NCBI GenBank assembly: GCA_963691815.1
Contig: OY829648.1
Location: 33,517,456 to 33,581,455, forward strand
Direction: 5' to 3'
Source of the DNA: Echiichthys vipera
Taxonomy: Eukaryota > Chordata > Actinopteri > Perciformes > Trachinidae
Length of the DNA stretch: 64,000 bases
Shown: positions 21,036 through 34,794 of the stretch, piece after piece
Numbering within the stretch: position 1 is the first letter of the stretch
Layout: every line of letters starts with the position of its first letter
Translations under genes and position numbers: made by a program
The notes under the pieces: generated by a model
The model's input: only the letters and a program-made list of their open reading frames with translations
What the model was told of the DNA's origin: nothing
Databases searched by the model: none

Positions 21036-21944
21036 ACAAAGACATTTCATAAGTGTCCCCAACAAGTGGAATGGCTAATCTATATTTATGGAGGTGGATG
21101 AAGATTCTGCTACATTGGAAATACAGCAAGTGAAACTTACAGCTGCAGCTATCAAAGACACACTACAAAGGAAAATCCCTTCAAGGAAAGTTAAGTTGGG
21201 ATAAATTACTAGGAAAAAGAATGAGATACTTAATTGGATGCATGATGATGGCAATTTGGAGATGGTTACGACCACGTTGACAGTTGATGTTGATCACCTT
21301 TCTGGAGACTGGGATTACCAACTAGTCGATTCTGCGGCAACAAATGTGATTCTTTTCATTGCAGAAGGTCCCTAATTTTCTACTGGCTAGGATTTGCGGT
21401 CCAGCTTCAAGTCCCGGTCAGGGAATGCTCATGTTTGAGGAGGTGCTTGACCTTCAGTTAAAAAAGCACATTTTGGTACAGGCTATTACTTGCTTGATTT
21501 GCATTCATGTCATTCTTCCCATTGCTGCAGTTCCCTTATCTACCAGCGGTTAGGATTTGGCGCTTTCACAGTCCTGGCCATCCTTCCGTTTCCCAGTCAG
21601 GGAGTTCTGAGGTGACAGCAGAAGCTTCTCAGAATAGAGTAAATACTGGAATTCAGAAATAAAATCTTAAATTCAAGTTTAAATGAATGCTACTAAGCAA
21701 GATTCTTTTGTCAGCGTGCTATGTTGAGCCTGAAGTCAGGACTTTAAATGATACAAAGGTGGGTCTCGCTATGTTTGTCAAATAGTGTTCTGTAGCTATT
21801 TGCCCATGATAGGTCTAAATTAAATAAAATCAGTGCTTACTGCTTTGGCCTTGGGAGGAAGCTGTGTAACCAAGTGTGGGCAGCAAATGAAAGAGAAGGT
21901 TTCCCCAAAAAGTTAGGGGTCACTGTATTTGACTGCATAGACAC

Positions 21945-22015
21945 AGGTCCCACTGAGACTTGAACTCAGATCACTGGAGTCAGAGTCCAGGTGCTAGCCA
22001 TTACACCATGGAACC
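21945..22015 (-). tRNA. tRNA-Gln(CTG), class B, 1-nt deletion (unit 23)
   Basis: 71 nt. gtccaggtgc replaces gtccagggtgc, removing the base at position 26 between D-stem and anticodon stem. Box B is normal. Shared with unit 24, so the two units are a fresh duplicate. Confidence 0.62.
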
Positions 22016-22924
22016 ACAAAGACATTTCATAAGTGTCCCCAACAAGTGGAATGGCTAATCTATATTTATGGAGGTGGATGAAGATTCTGCTACATTGGAA
22101 ATACAGCAAGTGAAACTTACAGCTGCAGCTATCAAAGACACACTACAAAGGAAAATCCCTTCAAGGAAAGTTAAGTTGGGATAAATTACTAGGAAAAAGA
22201 ATGAGATACTTAATTGGATGCATGATGATGGCAATTTGGAGATGGTTACGACCACGTTGACAGTTGATGTTGATCACCTTTCTGGAGACTTGGATTACCA
22301 ACTAGTCGATTCTGCGGCAACAAATGTGATTCTTTTCATTGCAGAAGGTCCCTAATTTTCTACTGGCTAGGATTTGCGGTCCAGCTTCAAGTCCCGGTCA
22401 GGGAATGCTCATGTTTGAGGAGGTGCTTGACCTTCAGTTAAAAAAGCACATTTTGGTACAGGCTATTACTTGCTTGATTTGCATTCATGTCATTCTTCCC
22501 ATTGCTGCAGTTCCCTTATGGTCTAGTGGTTAGGATTTGGCGCTTTCACAGTCCTGGCCATCCTTCCGTTTCCCAGTCAGGGAGTTCTGAGGTGACAGCA
22601 GAAGCTTCTCAGAATAGAGTAAATACTGGAATTCAGAAATAAAATCTTAAATTCAAGTTTAAATGAATGCTACTAAGCAAGATTCTTTTGTCAGCGTGCT
22701 ATGTTGAGCCTGAAGTCAGGACTTTAAATGATACAAAGGTGGGTCTCGCTATGTTTGTCAAATAGTGTTCTGTAGCTATTTGCCCATGATAGGTCTAAAT
22801 TAAATAAAATCAGTGCTTACTGCTTTGGCCTTGGGAGGAAGCTGTGTAACCAAGTGTGGGCAGCAAATGAAAGAGAAGGTTTCCCCAAAAAGTTAGGGGT
22901 CACTGTATTTGACTGCATAGACAC

Positions 22925-22995
22925 AGGTCCCACTGAGACTTGAACTCAGATCACTGGAGTCAGAGTCCAGGTGCTAGCCATTACACCATGGAACC
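22925..22995 (-). tRNA. tRNA-Gln(CTG), class B, 1-nt deletion, with a second 5' half upstream (unit 24)
   Basis: Same 71-nt form as unit 23. Its 5' flank is cut after about 11 bp (acaaagacatt) and joined to an extra 5' half of another Gln gene. Confidence 0.62.
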
Positions 22996-23007
22996 ACAAA
23001 GACATTC

Positions 23008-23038
23008 TCCAGGGTGCTAACCATTACACCATGGGACC
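23008..23038 (-). pseudogene. Orphan 5' half of tRNA-Gln (recombination scar, unit 24)
   Basis: Plus tccagggtgctaaccatta through gggacc: acceptor 5' strand, box A and D-arm of a class C-type Gln gene, ending at the anticodon stem. It continues into class C flank. It accounts for the 1023-bp spacing, the longest in the window, and gives this unit two box A elements for one box B. Confidence 0.8.
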
Positions 23039-23943
23039 GAAAAAACCTATCTAGGGTGTCCCTATCACGTGGAAAGGCTAGTCTACACTTACAGAGGTGG
23101 ATGAAGATTCTGCTACATTGGAAATACAGCAAGTGAAACTTACAGCTGCAGCTATCAAAGACACACTACAAAGGAAAATCCCTTCAAGGAAAGTTAAGTT
23201 GGGATAAATTACTAGGAAAAAGAATGAGATACTTAATTGGATGCATGATGATGGCAATTTGGAGATGGTTACGACCACGTTGACAGTTGATGTTGATCAC
23301 CTTTCTGGAGACTGGGATTACCAACTAGTCGATTCTGCGGCAACAGATGTGATTCTTTTCATTGCAGAAGGTCGCTAATTTTCTACTGGCTAGGATTTGT
23401 CGTCCGGCTTCAAGTCCCGGTCAGGGAATGCTCATGTTTGAGGAGGTGCTTGACCTTCAGTTAAAAAAGCACATTTTGGTACAGGCTATTACTTGCTTGA
23501 TTTGCATTCATGTCATTCTTTCCATTGCTGCAGTTCCCTTATCTACCAGCGGTTATGATTTGGCGCTTTCACAGCCCTGGCCAGCCTTCGTGTTCCCCAG
23601 TCAGGGAGTTCTGAGGTGACAGGAGATGCTTCTCAGAATAGAGTAAATACTGGAATTCAGAAATAAAATCTTAAATCAAGTTTAAATGAATGCTACTAAG
23701 CAAGATTCTTTTGTCAGCGTGCTATGTGGAGCCTGAAGTCAGGACTTTAAATGATACAAAGGTGGCTCTCACTATGTTTGTTGTGTTCTGTAGCTATTTG
23801 CCCATGATAGCTCTAAAATAAATAAAATCAGTGCTTACTGCTTTGGCCTTGGGAGGAAGCTGTGTAACCAAGTGTGGGCAGCAAATGAAAGAGAAGGTTT
23901 TCCCAAAAATGTAAGGGGGCACTATAATTGACTGCATAGACAT

Positions 23944-24015
23944 AGGTTCCACTGAGATTTGAACTCAGATCACTGGAGTCAAAGTCCAGGGTGCTAACCA
24001 TTACACCATGGGACG
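23944..24015 (-). tRNA. tRNA-Gln(TTG), class C, first base changed (unit 25)
   Basis: gggacg for gggacc makes position 1 C, losing the 1:72 pair on top of the 4:69 mismatch. Confidence 0.55.
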
Positions 24016-24919
24016 GAAAAAACCTATCTAGGGTGTCCCTATCACGTGGAAAGGCTAGTCTACACTTACAGAGGTGGATGAAGATTCTGCTACATTGGAA
24101 ATACAGCAAGTGAAACTTACAGCTGCAGCTATCAAAGACACACTACAAAGGAAAATCCCTTCAAGGAAAGTTAAGTTGGGATAAATTACTAGGAAAAAGA
24201 ATGAGATACTTAATTGGATGCATGATGATGGCAATTTGGAGATGGTTACGACCACGTTGACAGTTGATGTTGATCACCTTTCTGGAGACTGGGATTACCA
24301 ACTAGTCGATTCCGCGGCAACAGATGTGATTCTTTTCATTGCAGAAGGTCCCTAATTTTCTACTGGCTAGGATTTGCGGTCCGGCTTCAAGTCCCGGTCA
24401 GGGAATGCTCATGTTTGAGGAGGTGCTTGACCTTCAGTTAAAAAAGCACATTTTGGTACAGGCTATTAGTTGCTTGATTTGCATTCATGTCATTCTTCCC
24501 ATTGCTGCAGTTCCCTTATGGTCTAGTGGTTAGGATTTGGCGCTTTCACAGTCCTGGCCATCCTTCCGTTTCCCAGTCAGGGAGTTCTGAGGTGACAGCA
24601 GAAGCTTCTCAGAATAGAGTAAATACTGGAATTCAGAAATAAAATCTTAAATCAAGTTTAAATGAATGCTACTAAGCAAGATTCTTTTGTCAGCGTGCCA
24701 AGTTGAGCCTGAAGTCAGGACTTTAAATGATACAAAGGTGGCTCTCACTATGTTTGTTGTGTTCTGTAGCTATTTGCCCATGATAGCTCTAAAATAAATA
24801 AAATCAGTGCTTACTGCTTTGGCCTTGGGAGGAAGCTGTGTAACCAAGTGTGGGCAGCAAATGAAAGAGAAGGTTTTCCCAAAAATGTAAGGGGGCACTA
24901 TAATTGACTGCATAGACAT

Positions 24920-24991
24920 AGGTTCCACTGAGATTTGAACTCAGATCACTGGAGTCAAAGTCCAGGGTGCTAACCATTACACCATGGGACC
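24920..24991 (-). tRNA. tRNA-Gln(TTG), class C (unit 26)
   Basis: Same as the class C type copy; H2 spacer on its left. Confidence 0.66.
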
Positions 24992-25900
24992 GAAAAAACC
25001 TATCTAGGGTGTCCCTATCACGTGGAAAGGCTAGTCTACACTTACAGAGGTGGATGAAGATTCTGCTACATTGGAAATACAGCAAGTGAAACTTACAGCT
25101 GCAGCTATCAAAGACACACTACAAAGGAAAATCCCTTCAAGGAAAGTTAAGTTGGGATAAATTACTAGGAAAAAGAATGAGATACTTAATTGGATGCATG
25201 ATGATGGCAATTTGGAGATGGTTACGACCACGTTGACAGTTGATGTTGATCACCTTTCTGGAGACGGGGATTACCAACTAGTCGATTCCGCGGCAACAGA
25301 TGTGATTCTTTTCATTGCAGAAGGTCCCTAATTTTCTACTGGCTAGGATTTGCGGTCCGGCTTCAAGTCCCGGTCAGGGAATGCTCATGTTTGAGGAGGT
25401 GCTTGACCTTCAGTTAAAAAAGCACATTTTGGTACAGGCTATTAGTTGCTTGATTTGCATTCATGTCATTCTTCCCATTGCTGCAGTTCCCTTATGGTCT
25501 AGTGGTTAGGATTTGGCGCTTTCACAGTCCTGGCCATCCTTCCGTTTCCCAGTCAGGGAGTTCTGAGGTGACAGCAGAAGCTTCTCAGAATAGAGTAAAT
25601 ACTGGAATTCAGAAATAAAATCTTAAATTCAAGTTTAAATGAATGCTACTAAGCAAGATTCTTTTGTTAGCGTGGTATGTTGAGCCTGAAGTCAGGACTT
25701 TAAATGATACAAAGGTGGGTCTCGCTATGTTTGTCAAATAGTGTTCTGTAGCTATTTGCCCATGATAGCTCTAAATTAAATAAAATCAGTGCTTACTGCT
25801 TTGGCCTTGGGAGGAAGCTGTGTAACCAAGTGTGGGCAGCAAATGAAAGAGAAGGTTTCCCAAAAAAGTTAGGAGTCACTGTATTTGACTGCATAGACAC

Positions 25901-25972
25901 AGGTCCCACTGAGACTTGAACTCAGATCACTGGAGTCAGAGTCCAGGGTGCTAGCCATTACACCATGGAACC
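25901..25972 (-). tRNA. tRNA-Gln(CTG), class B (unit 27)
   Basis: Normal box B and stems. Confidence 0.74.
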
Positions 25973-26881
25973 ACAAAGACATTTCATAAGTGTCCCCAAC
26001 AAGTGGAATAGCTTATCTATATTTATGGAGGTGGATGAAGATTCTGCTACATTGGAAATACAGCAAGTGAAACTTACAGCTGCAGCTATCAAAGACACAC
26101 TACAAAGGAAAATCCCTTCAAGGAAAGTTAAGTTGGGATAAATTACTAGGAAAAAGAATGAGATACTTAATTGGATGCATGATGATGGCAATTTGGAGAT
26201 GGTTACGACCACGTTGACAGTTGATGTTGATCACCTTTCTGGAGACTGGGATTACCAACTAGTCGATTCTGCGGCAACAGATGTGATTCTTTTCATTGCA
26301 GAAGGTCCCTAATTTTCTACTGGCTAGGATTTGTCGTCCGGCTTCAAGTCCCGGTCAGGGAATGCTCATGTTTGAGGAGGTGCTTGACCTTCAGTTAAAA
26401 AAGCACATTTTGGTACAGGCTATTAGTTGCTTGATTTGCATTCATGTCATTCTTCCCATTGCTGCAGTTCCCTTATGGTCTAGTGGTTAGGATTTGGCGC
26501 TTTCACAGTCCTGGCCATCCTTCCGTTTCCCAGTCAGGGAGTTCTGAGGTGACAGCAGAAGCTTCTCAGAATAGAGTAAATACTGGAATTCAGAAATAAA
26601 ATCTTAAATTCAAGTTTAAATGAATGCTACTAAGCAAGATTCTTTTGTTAGCGTGGTATGTTTAGCCTGAAGTCAGGACTTTAAATGATACAAAGGTGGG
26701 TCTCGCTATGTTTGTCAAATAGTGTTCTGTAGCTATTTGCCCATGATAGCTCTAAATTAAATAAAATCAGTGCTTACTGCTTTGGCCTTGGGAGGAAGCT
26801 GTGTAACCAAGTGTGGGCAGCAAATGAAAGAGAAGGTTTCCCAAAAAAGTTAGGGGTCACTGTATTTGACTGCATAGACAC

Positions 26882-26953
26882 AGGTCCCACTGAGACTTGC
26901 ACTCAGATCACTGGAGTCAGAGTCCAGGGTGCTAGCCATTACACCATGGAACC
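26882..26953 (-). tRNA. tRNA-Gln(CTG), class A (unit 28)
   Basis: Class A, T55G; lies in the block duplicated from 16.0 kb. Confidence 0.65.
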
Positions 26954-27858
26954 ACAAAGACATTTCATAAGTGTCCCCAACAAGTGGAATGGCTAATCTA
27001 TATTTATGGAGGGGGAGGAAGATTCTGCTACATTGGAAATACCGCAAGTGAAACTTACAGCTGCAGCTATCAAAGACACACTACAAAGGAAAATCCCTTC
27101 AAGGAAAGTTAAGTTGGGATAAATTACTAGGAAAAAGAATGAGATACTTAATTGGATGCATGATGATGGCAATTTGGAGATGGTTACGACCACGTTGACA
27201 GTTGATGTTGATCACCTTTCTGGAGACTGGGATTACCAACTAGTCGATTCTGCGGCAACAGATGTGATTCTTTTCATTGCAGAAGGTCCCTAATTTTCTA
27301 CTGGCTAGGATTTGCGGTCCGGCTTCAAGTCCCGGTCAGGGAATGCTCATGTTTGAGGAGGTGCTTGACCTTCAGTTAAAAAAGCACATTTTGGTACAGG
27401 CTATTAGTTGCTTGATTTGCATTCATGTCATTCTTTCCATTGCTGCAGTTCCCTTATCTACCAGCGGTTATGATTTGGCGCTTTCACAGCCCTGGCCAGC
27501 CTTCGTGTTCCCCAGTCAGGGAGTTCTGAGGTGACAGGAGATGCTTCTCAGAATAGAGTAAATACTGGAATTCAGAAATAAAATCTTAAATCAAGTTTAA
27601 ATGAATGCTACTAAGCAAGATTCTTTTGTCAGCGTGCTATGTGGAGCCTGAAGTCAGGACTTTAAATGATACAAAGGTGGGTCTCGCTATGTTTGTTGTG
27701 TTCTGTAGCTATTTGCCCATGATAGCTCTAAAATAAATAAAATCAGTGCTTACTGCTTTGGCCTTGGGAGGAAGCTGTGTAACTAAGTGTGGGCAGCAAA
27801 TGAAAGAGAAGGTTTTCCCAAAAATGTAAGGGGGCACTATAATTGACTGCATAGACAT

Positions 27859-27930
27859 AGGTTCCACTGAGATTTGAACTCAGATCACTGGAGTCAAAGT
27901 CCAGGGTGCTAACCATTACACCATGGGACC
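27859..27930 (-). tRNA. tRNA-Gln(TTG), class C (unit 29)
   Basis: Same gene and same flank switch as unit 18, exactly 10818 bp away. Confidence 0.65.
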
Positions 27931-28839
27931 GAAAAAACCTATCAAGGGTGTCCCTATCACGTGGAAAGGCTAATCTATATTTATGGAGGTGGATGAAGAT
28001 TCTGCTACATTGGAAATACAGCAAGTGAAACTTACAGCTGCAGCTATCAAAGACACACTACAAAGGAAAATCCCTTCAAGGAAAGTTAAGTTGGGATAAA
28101 TTACTAGGAAAAAGAATGAGATACTTAATTGGATGCATGATGATGGCAATTTGGAGATGGTTACGACCACGTTGACAGTTGATGTTGATCACCTTTCTGG
28201 AGACTGGGATTACCAACTAGTCGATTCTGCGGCAACAGATGTGATTCTTTTCATTGCAGAAGGTCCCTAATTTTCTACTGGCTAGGATTTGCGGTCCAGC
28301 TTCAAGTCCCGGTCAGGGAATGCTCATGTTTGAGGAGGTGCTTGACCTTCAGTTAAAAAAGCACATTTTGGTACAGGCTATTACTTGCTTGATTTGCATT
28401 CATGTCATTCTTCCCATTGCTGCAGTTCCCTTATGGTCTAGTGGTTAGGATTTGGCGCTTTCACAGTCCTGGCCATCCTTCCGTTTCCCAGTCAGGGAGT
28501 TCTGAGGTGACAGCAGAAGCTTCTCAGAATAGAGTAAATACTGGAATTCAGAAATAAAATCTTAAATTCAAGTTTAAATGAATGCTACTAAGCAAGATTC
28601 TTTTGTCAGCGTGCTATGTTGAGCCTGAAGTCAGGACTTTAAATGATACAAAGGTGGGTCTCGCTATGTTTGTCAAATAGTGTTCTGTAGCTATTTGCCC
28701 ATGATAGCTCTAAATTAAATAAAATCAGTGCTTACTGCTTTGGCCTTGGGAGGAAGCTGTGTAACCAAGTGTGGGCAGCAAATGAAAGAGAAGGTTTCCC
28801 AAAAAAGTTAGGGGTCACTGTATTTGACTGCATAGACAC

Positions 28840-28911
28840 AGGTCCCACTGAGACTTGCACTCAGATCACTGGAGTCAGAGTCCAGGGTGCTAGCCATTAC
28901 ACCATGGAACC
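28840..28911 (-). tRNA. tRNA-Gln(CTG), class A (unit 30)
   Basis: Class A, T55G; followed by the gagggggaggaag core variant. Confidence 0.65.
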
Positions 28912-29820
28912 ACAAAGACATTTCATAAGTGTCCCCAACAAGTGGAATGGCTAATCTATATTTATGGAGGGGGAGGAAGATTCTGCTACATTGGAAATAC
29001 CGCAAGTGAAACTTACAGCTGCAGCTATCAAAGACACACTACAAAGGAAAATCCCTTCAAGGAAAGTTAAGTTGGGATAAATTACTAGGAAAAAGAATGA
29101 GATACTTAATTGGATGCATGATGATGGCAATTTGGAGATGGTTACGACCACGTTGACAGTTGATGTTGATCACCTTTCTGGAGACTGGGATTACCAACTA
29201 GTCGATTCTGCGGCAACAGATGTGATTCTTTTCATTGCAGAAGGTCCCTAATTTTCTACTGGCTAGGATTTGCGGTCCGGCTTCAAGTCCCGGTCAGGGA
29301 ATGCTCATGTTTGAGGAGGTGCTTGACCTTCAGTTAAAAAAGCACATTTTGGTACAGGCTATTACTTGCTTGATTTGCATTCATGTCATTCTTCCCATTG
29401 CTGCAGTTCCCTTATGGTCTAGTGGTTAGGATTTGGCGCTTTCACAGTCCTGGCCATCCTTCCGTTTCCCAGTCAGGGAGTTCTGAGGTGACAGCAGAAG
29501 CTTCTCAGAATAGAGTAAATACTGGAATTCAGAAATAAAATCTTAAATTCAAGTTTAAATGAATGCTACTAAGCAAGATTCTTTTGTTAGCGTGGTATGT
29601 TGAGCCTGAAGTCAGGACTTTAAATGATACAAAGGTGGGTCTCGCTATGTTTGTCAAATAGTGTTCTGTAGCTATTTGCCCATGATAGGTCTAAATTAAA
29701 TAAAATCAGTGCTTACTGCTTTGGCCTTGGGAGGAAGCTGTGTAACCAAGTGTGGGCAGCAAATGAAAGAGAAGGTTTCCCCAAAAAGTTAGGAGTCACT
29801 GTATTGGACTGCATAGACAC

Positions 29821-29892
29821 AGGTCCCACTGAGACTTGAACTCAGATCACTGGAGTCAGAGTCCAGGGTGCTAGCCATTACACCATGGAACC
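29821..29892 (-). tRNA. tRNA-Gln(CTG), class B (unit 31)
   Basis: Normal box B and stems. Confidence 0.74.
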
Positions 29893-30802
29893 ACAAAGAC
29901 ATTTCATAAGTGTCCCCAACAAGTGGAATGGCTAATCTATATTTATGGAGGTGGATGAAGATTCTGCTACATTGGAAATACAGCAAGTGAAACTTACAGC
30001 TGCAGCTATCAAAGACACACTACAAAGGAAAATCCCTTCAAGGAAAGTTAAGTTGGGATAAATTACTAGGAAAAAGAATGAGATACTTAATTGGATGCAT
30101 GATGATGGCAATTTGGAGATGGTTACGACCACGTTGACAGTTGATGTTGATCACCTTTCTGGAGACTGGGATTACCAACTAGTCGATTCTGCGGCAACAG
30201 ATGTGCTTCTTTTCATTGCAGAAGGTCCCTAATTTACAGCTGGCTAGGATTTGCGGTCCGGCTTCAAGTCCCGGTCAGGGAATGCTCATGTTTGAGGAGG
30301 TGCTTGACCTTCAGTTAAAAAAGCACATTTTGGTACAGGCTATTACTTGCTTGATTTGCATTCATGTCATTCTTTCCATTGCTGCAGTTCCCTTATCTAC
30401 CAGCGGTTTTGATTTAGCGCTTTCACAGCCCTGGCCAGCCTTCGTGTTCCCCAGTCAGGGAGTTCTGAGGTGACAGGAGATGCTTCTCAGAATAGAGTAA
30501 ATACTGGAATTCAGAAATAAAATCTTAAATTCAAGTTTAAATGATTGCTACTAAGCAAGATTCTTTTGTTAGCGTGGTATGTTGAGCCTGAAGTCAGGAC
30601 TTTAAATGATACAAAGGTGGGTCTCGCTATGTTTGTCAAATAGTGTTCTGTAGCTATTTGCCCATGATAGGTCTAAATTAAATAAAATCAGTGCTTACTG
30701 CTTTGGCCTTGGGAGGAAGCTGTGTAACCAAGTGTGGGCAGCAAATGAAAGAGAAGGTTTCCCAAAAAAGTTAGGGGTCACTGTATTTGACTGCATAGAC
30801 AC

Positions 30803-30874
30803 AGGTCCCACTGAGACTTGCACTCAGATCACTGGAGTCAGAGTCCAGGGTGCTAGCCATTACACCATGGAACC
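30803..30874 (-). tRNA. tRNA-Gln(CTG), class A (unit 32)
   Basis: Class A, T55G. Confidence 0.65.
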
Positions 30875-31783
30875 ACAAAGACATTTCATAAGTGTCCCCA
30901 ACAAGTGGAATGGCTAATCTATATTTATGGAGGTGGATGAAGATTCTGCTACATTGGAAATACAGCAAGTGAAACTTACAGCTGCAGCTATCAAAGACAC
31001 ACTACAAAGGAAAATCCCTTCAAGGAAAGTTAAGTTGGGATAAATTACTAGGAAAAAGAATGAGATACTTAATTGGATGCATGATGATGGCAATTTGGAG
31101 ATGGTTACGACCACGTTGACAGTTGATGTTGATCACCTTTCTGGAGACTGGGATTACCAACTAGTCGATTCCGCGGCAACAGATGTGATTCTTTTCATTG
31201 CAGAAGGTCCCTAATTTTCTATTGGCTAGGATTTGCGGTCCGGCTTCAAGTCCCGGTCAGGGAATGCTCATGTTTGAGGAGGTGCTTGACCTTCAGTTAA
31301 AAAAGCACATTTTGGTACAGGCTATTACTTGCTTGATTTGCATTCATGTCATTCTTCCCATTGCTGCAGTTCCCTTATGGTCTAGTGGTTAGGATTTGGC
31401 GCTTTCACAGTCCTGGCCATCCTTCCGTTTCCCAGTCAGGGAGTTCTGAGGTGACAGCAGAAGCTTCTCAGAATAGAGTAAATACTGGAATTCAGAAATA
31501 AAATCTTAAATTCAAGTTTAAATGAATGCTACTAAGCAAGATTCTTTTGTTAGCGTGGTATGTTGAGCCTGAAGTCAGGACTTTAAATGATACAAAGGTG
31601 GGTCTCGCTATGTTTGTCAAATAGTGTTCTGTAGCTATTTGCCCATGATAGGTCTAAATTAAATAAAATCAGTGCTTACTGCTTTGGCCTTGGGAGGAAG
31701 CTGTGTAACCAAGTGTGGGCAGCAAATGAAAGAGAAGGTTTCCCAAAAAAGTTAGGAGTCACTGTATTGGACTGCATAGACAC

Positions 31784-31855
31784 AGGTCCCACTGAGACTT
31801 GAACTCAGATCACTGGAGTCAGAGTCCAGGGTGCTAGCCATTACACCATGGAACC
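31784..31855 (-). tRNA. tRNA-Gln(CTG), class B (unit 33)
   Basis: Normal box B and stems; 5' flank has cccaaaaagtgg for cccaacaagtgg. Confidence 0.74.
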
Positions 31856-32764
31856 ACAAAGACATTTCATAAGTGTCCCCAAAAAGTGGAATGGCTAATA
31901 TATATTTATGGAGGTGGATGAAGATTCTGCTACATTGGAAATACAGCAAGTGAAACTTACAGCTGCAGCTATCAAAGACACACTACAAAGGAAAATCCCT
32001 TCAAGGAAAGTTAAGTTGGGATAAATTACTAGGAAAAAGAATGAGATACTTAATTGGATGCATGATGATGGCAATTTGGAGATGGTTACGACCACGTTGA
32101 CAGTTGATGTTGATCACCTTTCTGGAGACTGGGATTACCAACTAGTCGATTCCGCGGCAACAGATGTGATTCTTTTCATTGCAGAAGGTCCCTAATTTTC
32201 TACTGGCTAGGATTTGCGGTCCGGCTTCAAGTCCCGGTCAGGGAATGCTCATGTTTGAGGAGGTGCTTGACCTTCAGTTAAAAAAGCACATTTTGGTACA
32301 GGCTATTACTTGGTTGATTTGCATTCATGTCATTCTTCCCATTGCTGCAGTTCCCTTATGGTCTAGTGGTTAGGATTTGGCGCTTTCACAGTCCTGGCCA
32401 TCCTTCCGTTTCCCAGTCAGGGAGTTCTGAGGTGACAGCAGAAGCTTCTCAGAATAGAGTAGATACTGGAATTCAGAAATAAAATCTTAAATTCAAGTTT
32501 AAATGAATGCTACTAAGCAAGATTCTTTTGTTAGCGTGGTATGTTGAGCCTGAAGTCAGGACTTTAAATGATACAAAGGTGGGTCTCGCTATGTTTGTCA
32601 AATAGTGTTCTGTAGCTATTTGCCCATGATAGGTCTAAATTAAATAAAATCAGTGCTTACTGCTTTGGCCTTGGGAGGAAGCTGTGTAACCAAGTGTGGG
32701 CAGCAAATGAAAGAGAAGGTTTCCCCAAAAAGGTAGGAGTCACTGTATTGGACTGCATAGACAC

Positions 32765-32836
32765 AGGTCCCACTGAGACTTGAACTCAGATCACTGGAGT
32801 CAGAGTCCAGGGTGCTAGCCATTACACCATGGAACC
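32765..32836 (-). tRNA. tRNA-Gln(CTG), class B (unit 34)
   Basis: Normal box B and stems; terminator A5 followed by ggtagg. Confidence 0.74.
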
Positions 32837-33745
32837 ACAAAGACATTCCATAAGTGTCCCCAAGAAGTGGAATGGCTAATCTATATTCATGGAGGTGGAT
32901 GAAGATTCTGCTACATTGGAAATACAGCAAGTGAAACTTACAGCTGCAGCTATCAAAGACACACTACAAAGGAAAATCCCTTCAAGGAAAGTTAAGTTGG
33001 GATAAATTACTAGGAAAAAGAATGAGATACTTAATTGGATGCATGATGATGGCAATTTGGAGATGGTTACGACCACGTTGACAGTTGATGTTGATCACCT
33101 TTCTGGAGACTGGGATTACCAACTAGTCGATTCTGCGGCAACAGATGTGATTCTTTTCATTGCAGAAGGTCCCTAATTTACAACTGGCTAGGATTTGCGG
33201 TCCGGCTTCAAGTCCCGGTCAGGGAATGCTCATGTTTGAGGAGGTGCTTGACCTTCAGTTAAAAAAGCACATTTTGGTACAGGCTATTACTTGCTTGATT
33301 TGCATTCATGTCATTCTTCCCATTGCTGCAGTTCCCTTATGGTCTAGTGGTTAGGATTTGGCGCTTTCACAGTCCTGGCCATCCTTCCGTTTCCCAGTCA
33401 GGGAGTTCTGAGGTGACAGCAGAAGCTTCTCAGAATAGAGTAAATACTGGAATTCAGAAATAAAATCTTAAATTCAAGTTTAAATGAATGCTACTAAGCA
33501 AGATTCTTTTGTCAGCGTGCTATGTTGAGCCTGAAGTCAGGACTTTAAATGATACAAAGGTGGGTCTCGCTATGTTTGTCAAATAGTGTTCTGTAGCTAT
33601 TTGCCCATGACAGGTCTAAATTAAATAAAATCAGTGCTTACTGCTTTGGCCTTGGGAGGAAGCTGTGTAACCAAGTGTGGGCAGCAAATGAAAGAGAAGG
33701 TTTCCCAAAAAAGTTAGGAGTCACTGTATTTGACTGCATAGACAC

Positions 33746-33817
33746 AGGTCCCACTGAGACTTGAACTCAGATCACTGGAGTCAGAGTCCGGGGTGCTAGC
33801 CATTACACCATGGAACC
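33746..33817 (-). tRNA. tRNA-Gln(CTG), class B, anticodon-stem C-A mismatch (unit 35)
   Basis: gtccggggtgc for gtccagggtgc changes position 28 to C, opposite A42. Shared with unit 38. Confidence 0.62.
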
Positions 33818-34722
33818 ACAAAGACATTTCATAAGTGTCCCCATCAAGTCGAATGGCTAATATATATTTATGGAGGTGGATGAAGATTCTGCTACATTGG
33901 AAATACAGCAAGTGAAACTTACAGCTGCAGCTATCAAAGACACACTACAAAGGAAAATCCCTTCAAGGAAAGTTAAGTTGGGATAAATTACTAGGAAAAA
34001 GAATGAGATACTTAATTGGATGCATGATGATGGCAATTTGGAGATGGTTACGACCACGTTGACAGTTGATGTTGATCACCTTTCTGGAGACTGGGATTAC
34101 CAACTAGTCGATTCTGCGGCAACAGATGTGATTCTTTTCATTGCAGAAGGTCCCTAATTTTCTACTGGCTAGGATTTGCGGTCCGGCTTCAAGTCCCGGT
34201 CAGGGAATGCTCATGTTTGAGGAGGTGCTTGACCTTCAGTTAAAAAAGCACATTTTGGTACAGGCTATTAGTTGCTTGATTTGCATTCATGTCATTCTTT
34301 CCATTGCTGCAGTTCCCTTATCTACCAGCGGTTATGATTTGGCGCTTTCACAGCCCTGGCCAGCCTTCGTGTTCCCCAGTCAGGGAGTTCTGAGGTGACA
34401 GGAGATGCTTCTCAGAATAGAGTAAATACTGGAATTCAGAAATAAAATCTTAAATCAAGTTTAAATGAATGCTACTAAGCAAGATTCTTTTGTCAGCGTG
34501 CTATGTGGAGCCTGAAGTCAGGACTTTAAATGATACAAAGGTGGCTCTCACTATGTTTGTTGTGTTCTGTAGCTATTTGCCCATGATAGCTCTAAAATAA
34601 ATAAAATCAGTGCTTACTGCTTTGGCCTTGGGAGGAAGCTGTGTAACCAAGTGTGGGCAGCAAATGAAAGAGAAGGTTTTCCCAAAAATGTAAGGGGGCA
34701 CTATAATTGACTGAATAGACAT

Positions 34723-34794
34723 AGGTTCCACTGAGATTTGAACTCAGATCACTGGAGTCAAAGTCCAGGGTGCTAACCATTACACCATGGGACC
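34723..34794 (-). tRNA. tRNA-Gln(TTG), class C (unit 36)
   Basis: Class C; trailer actgaatagac, as in unit 39. Confidence 0.65.
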
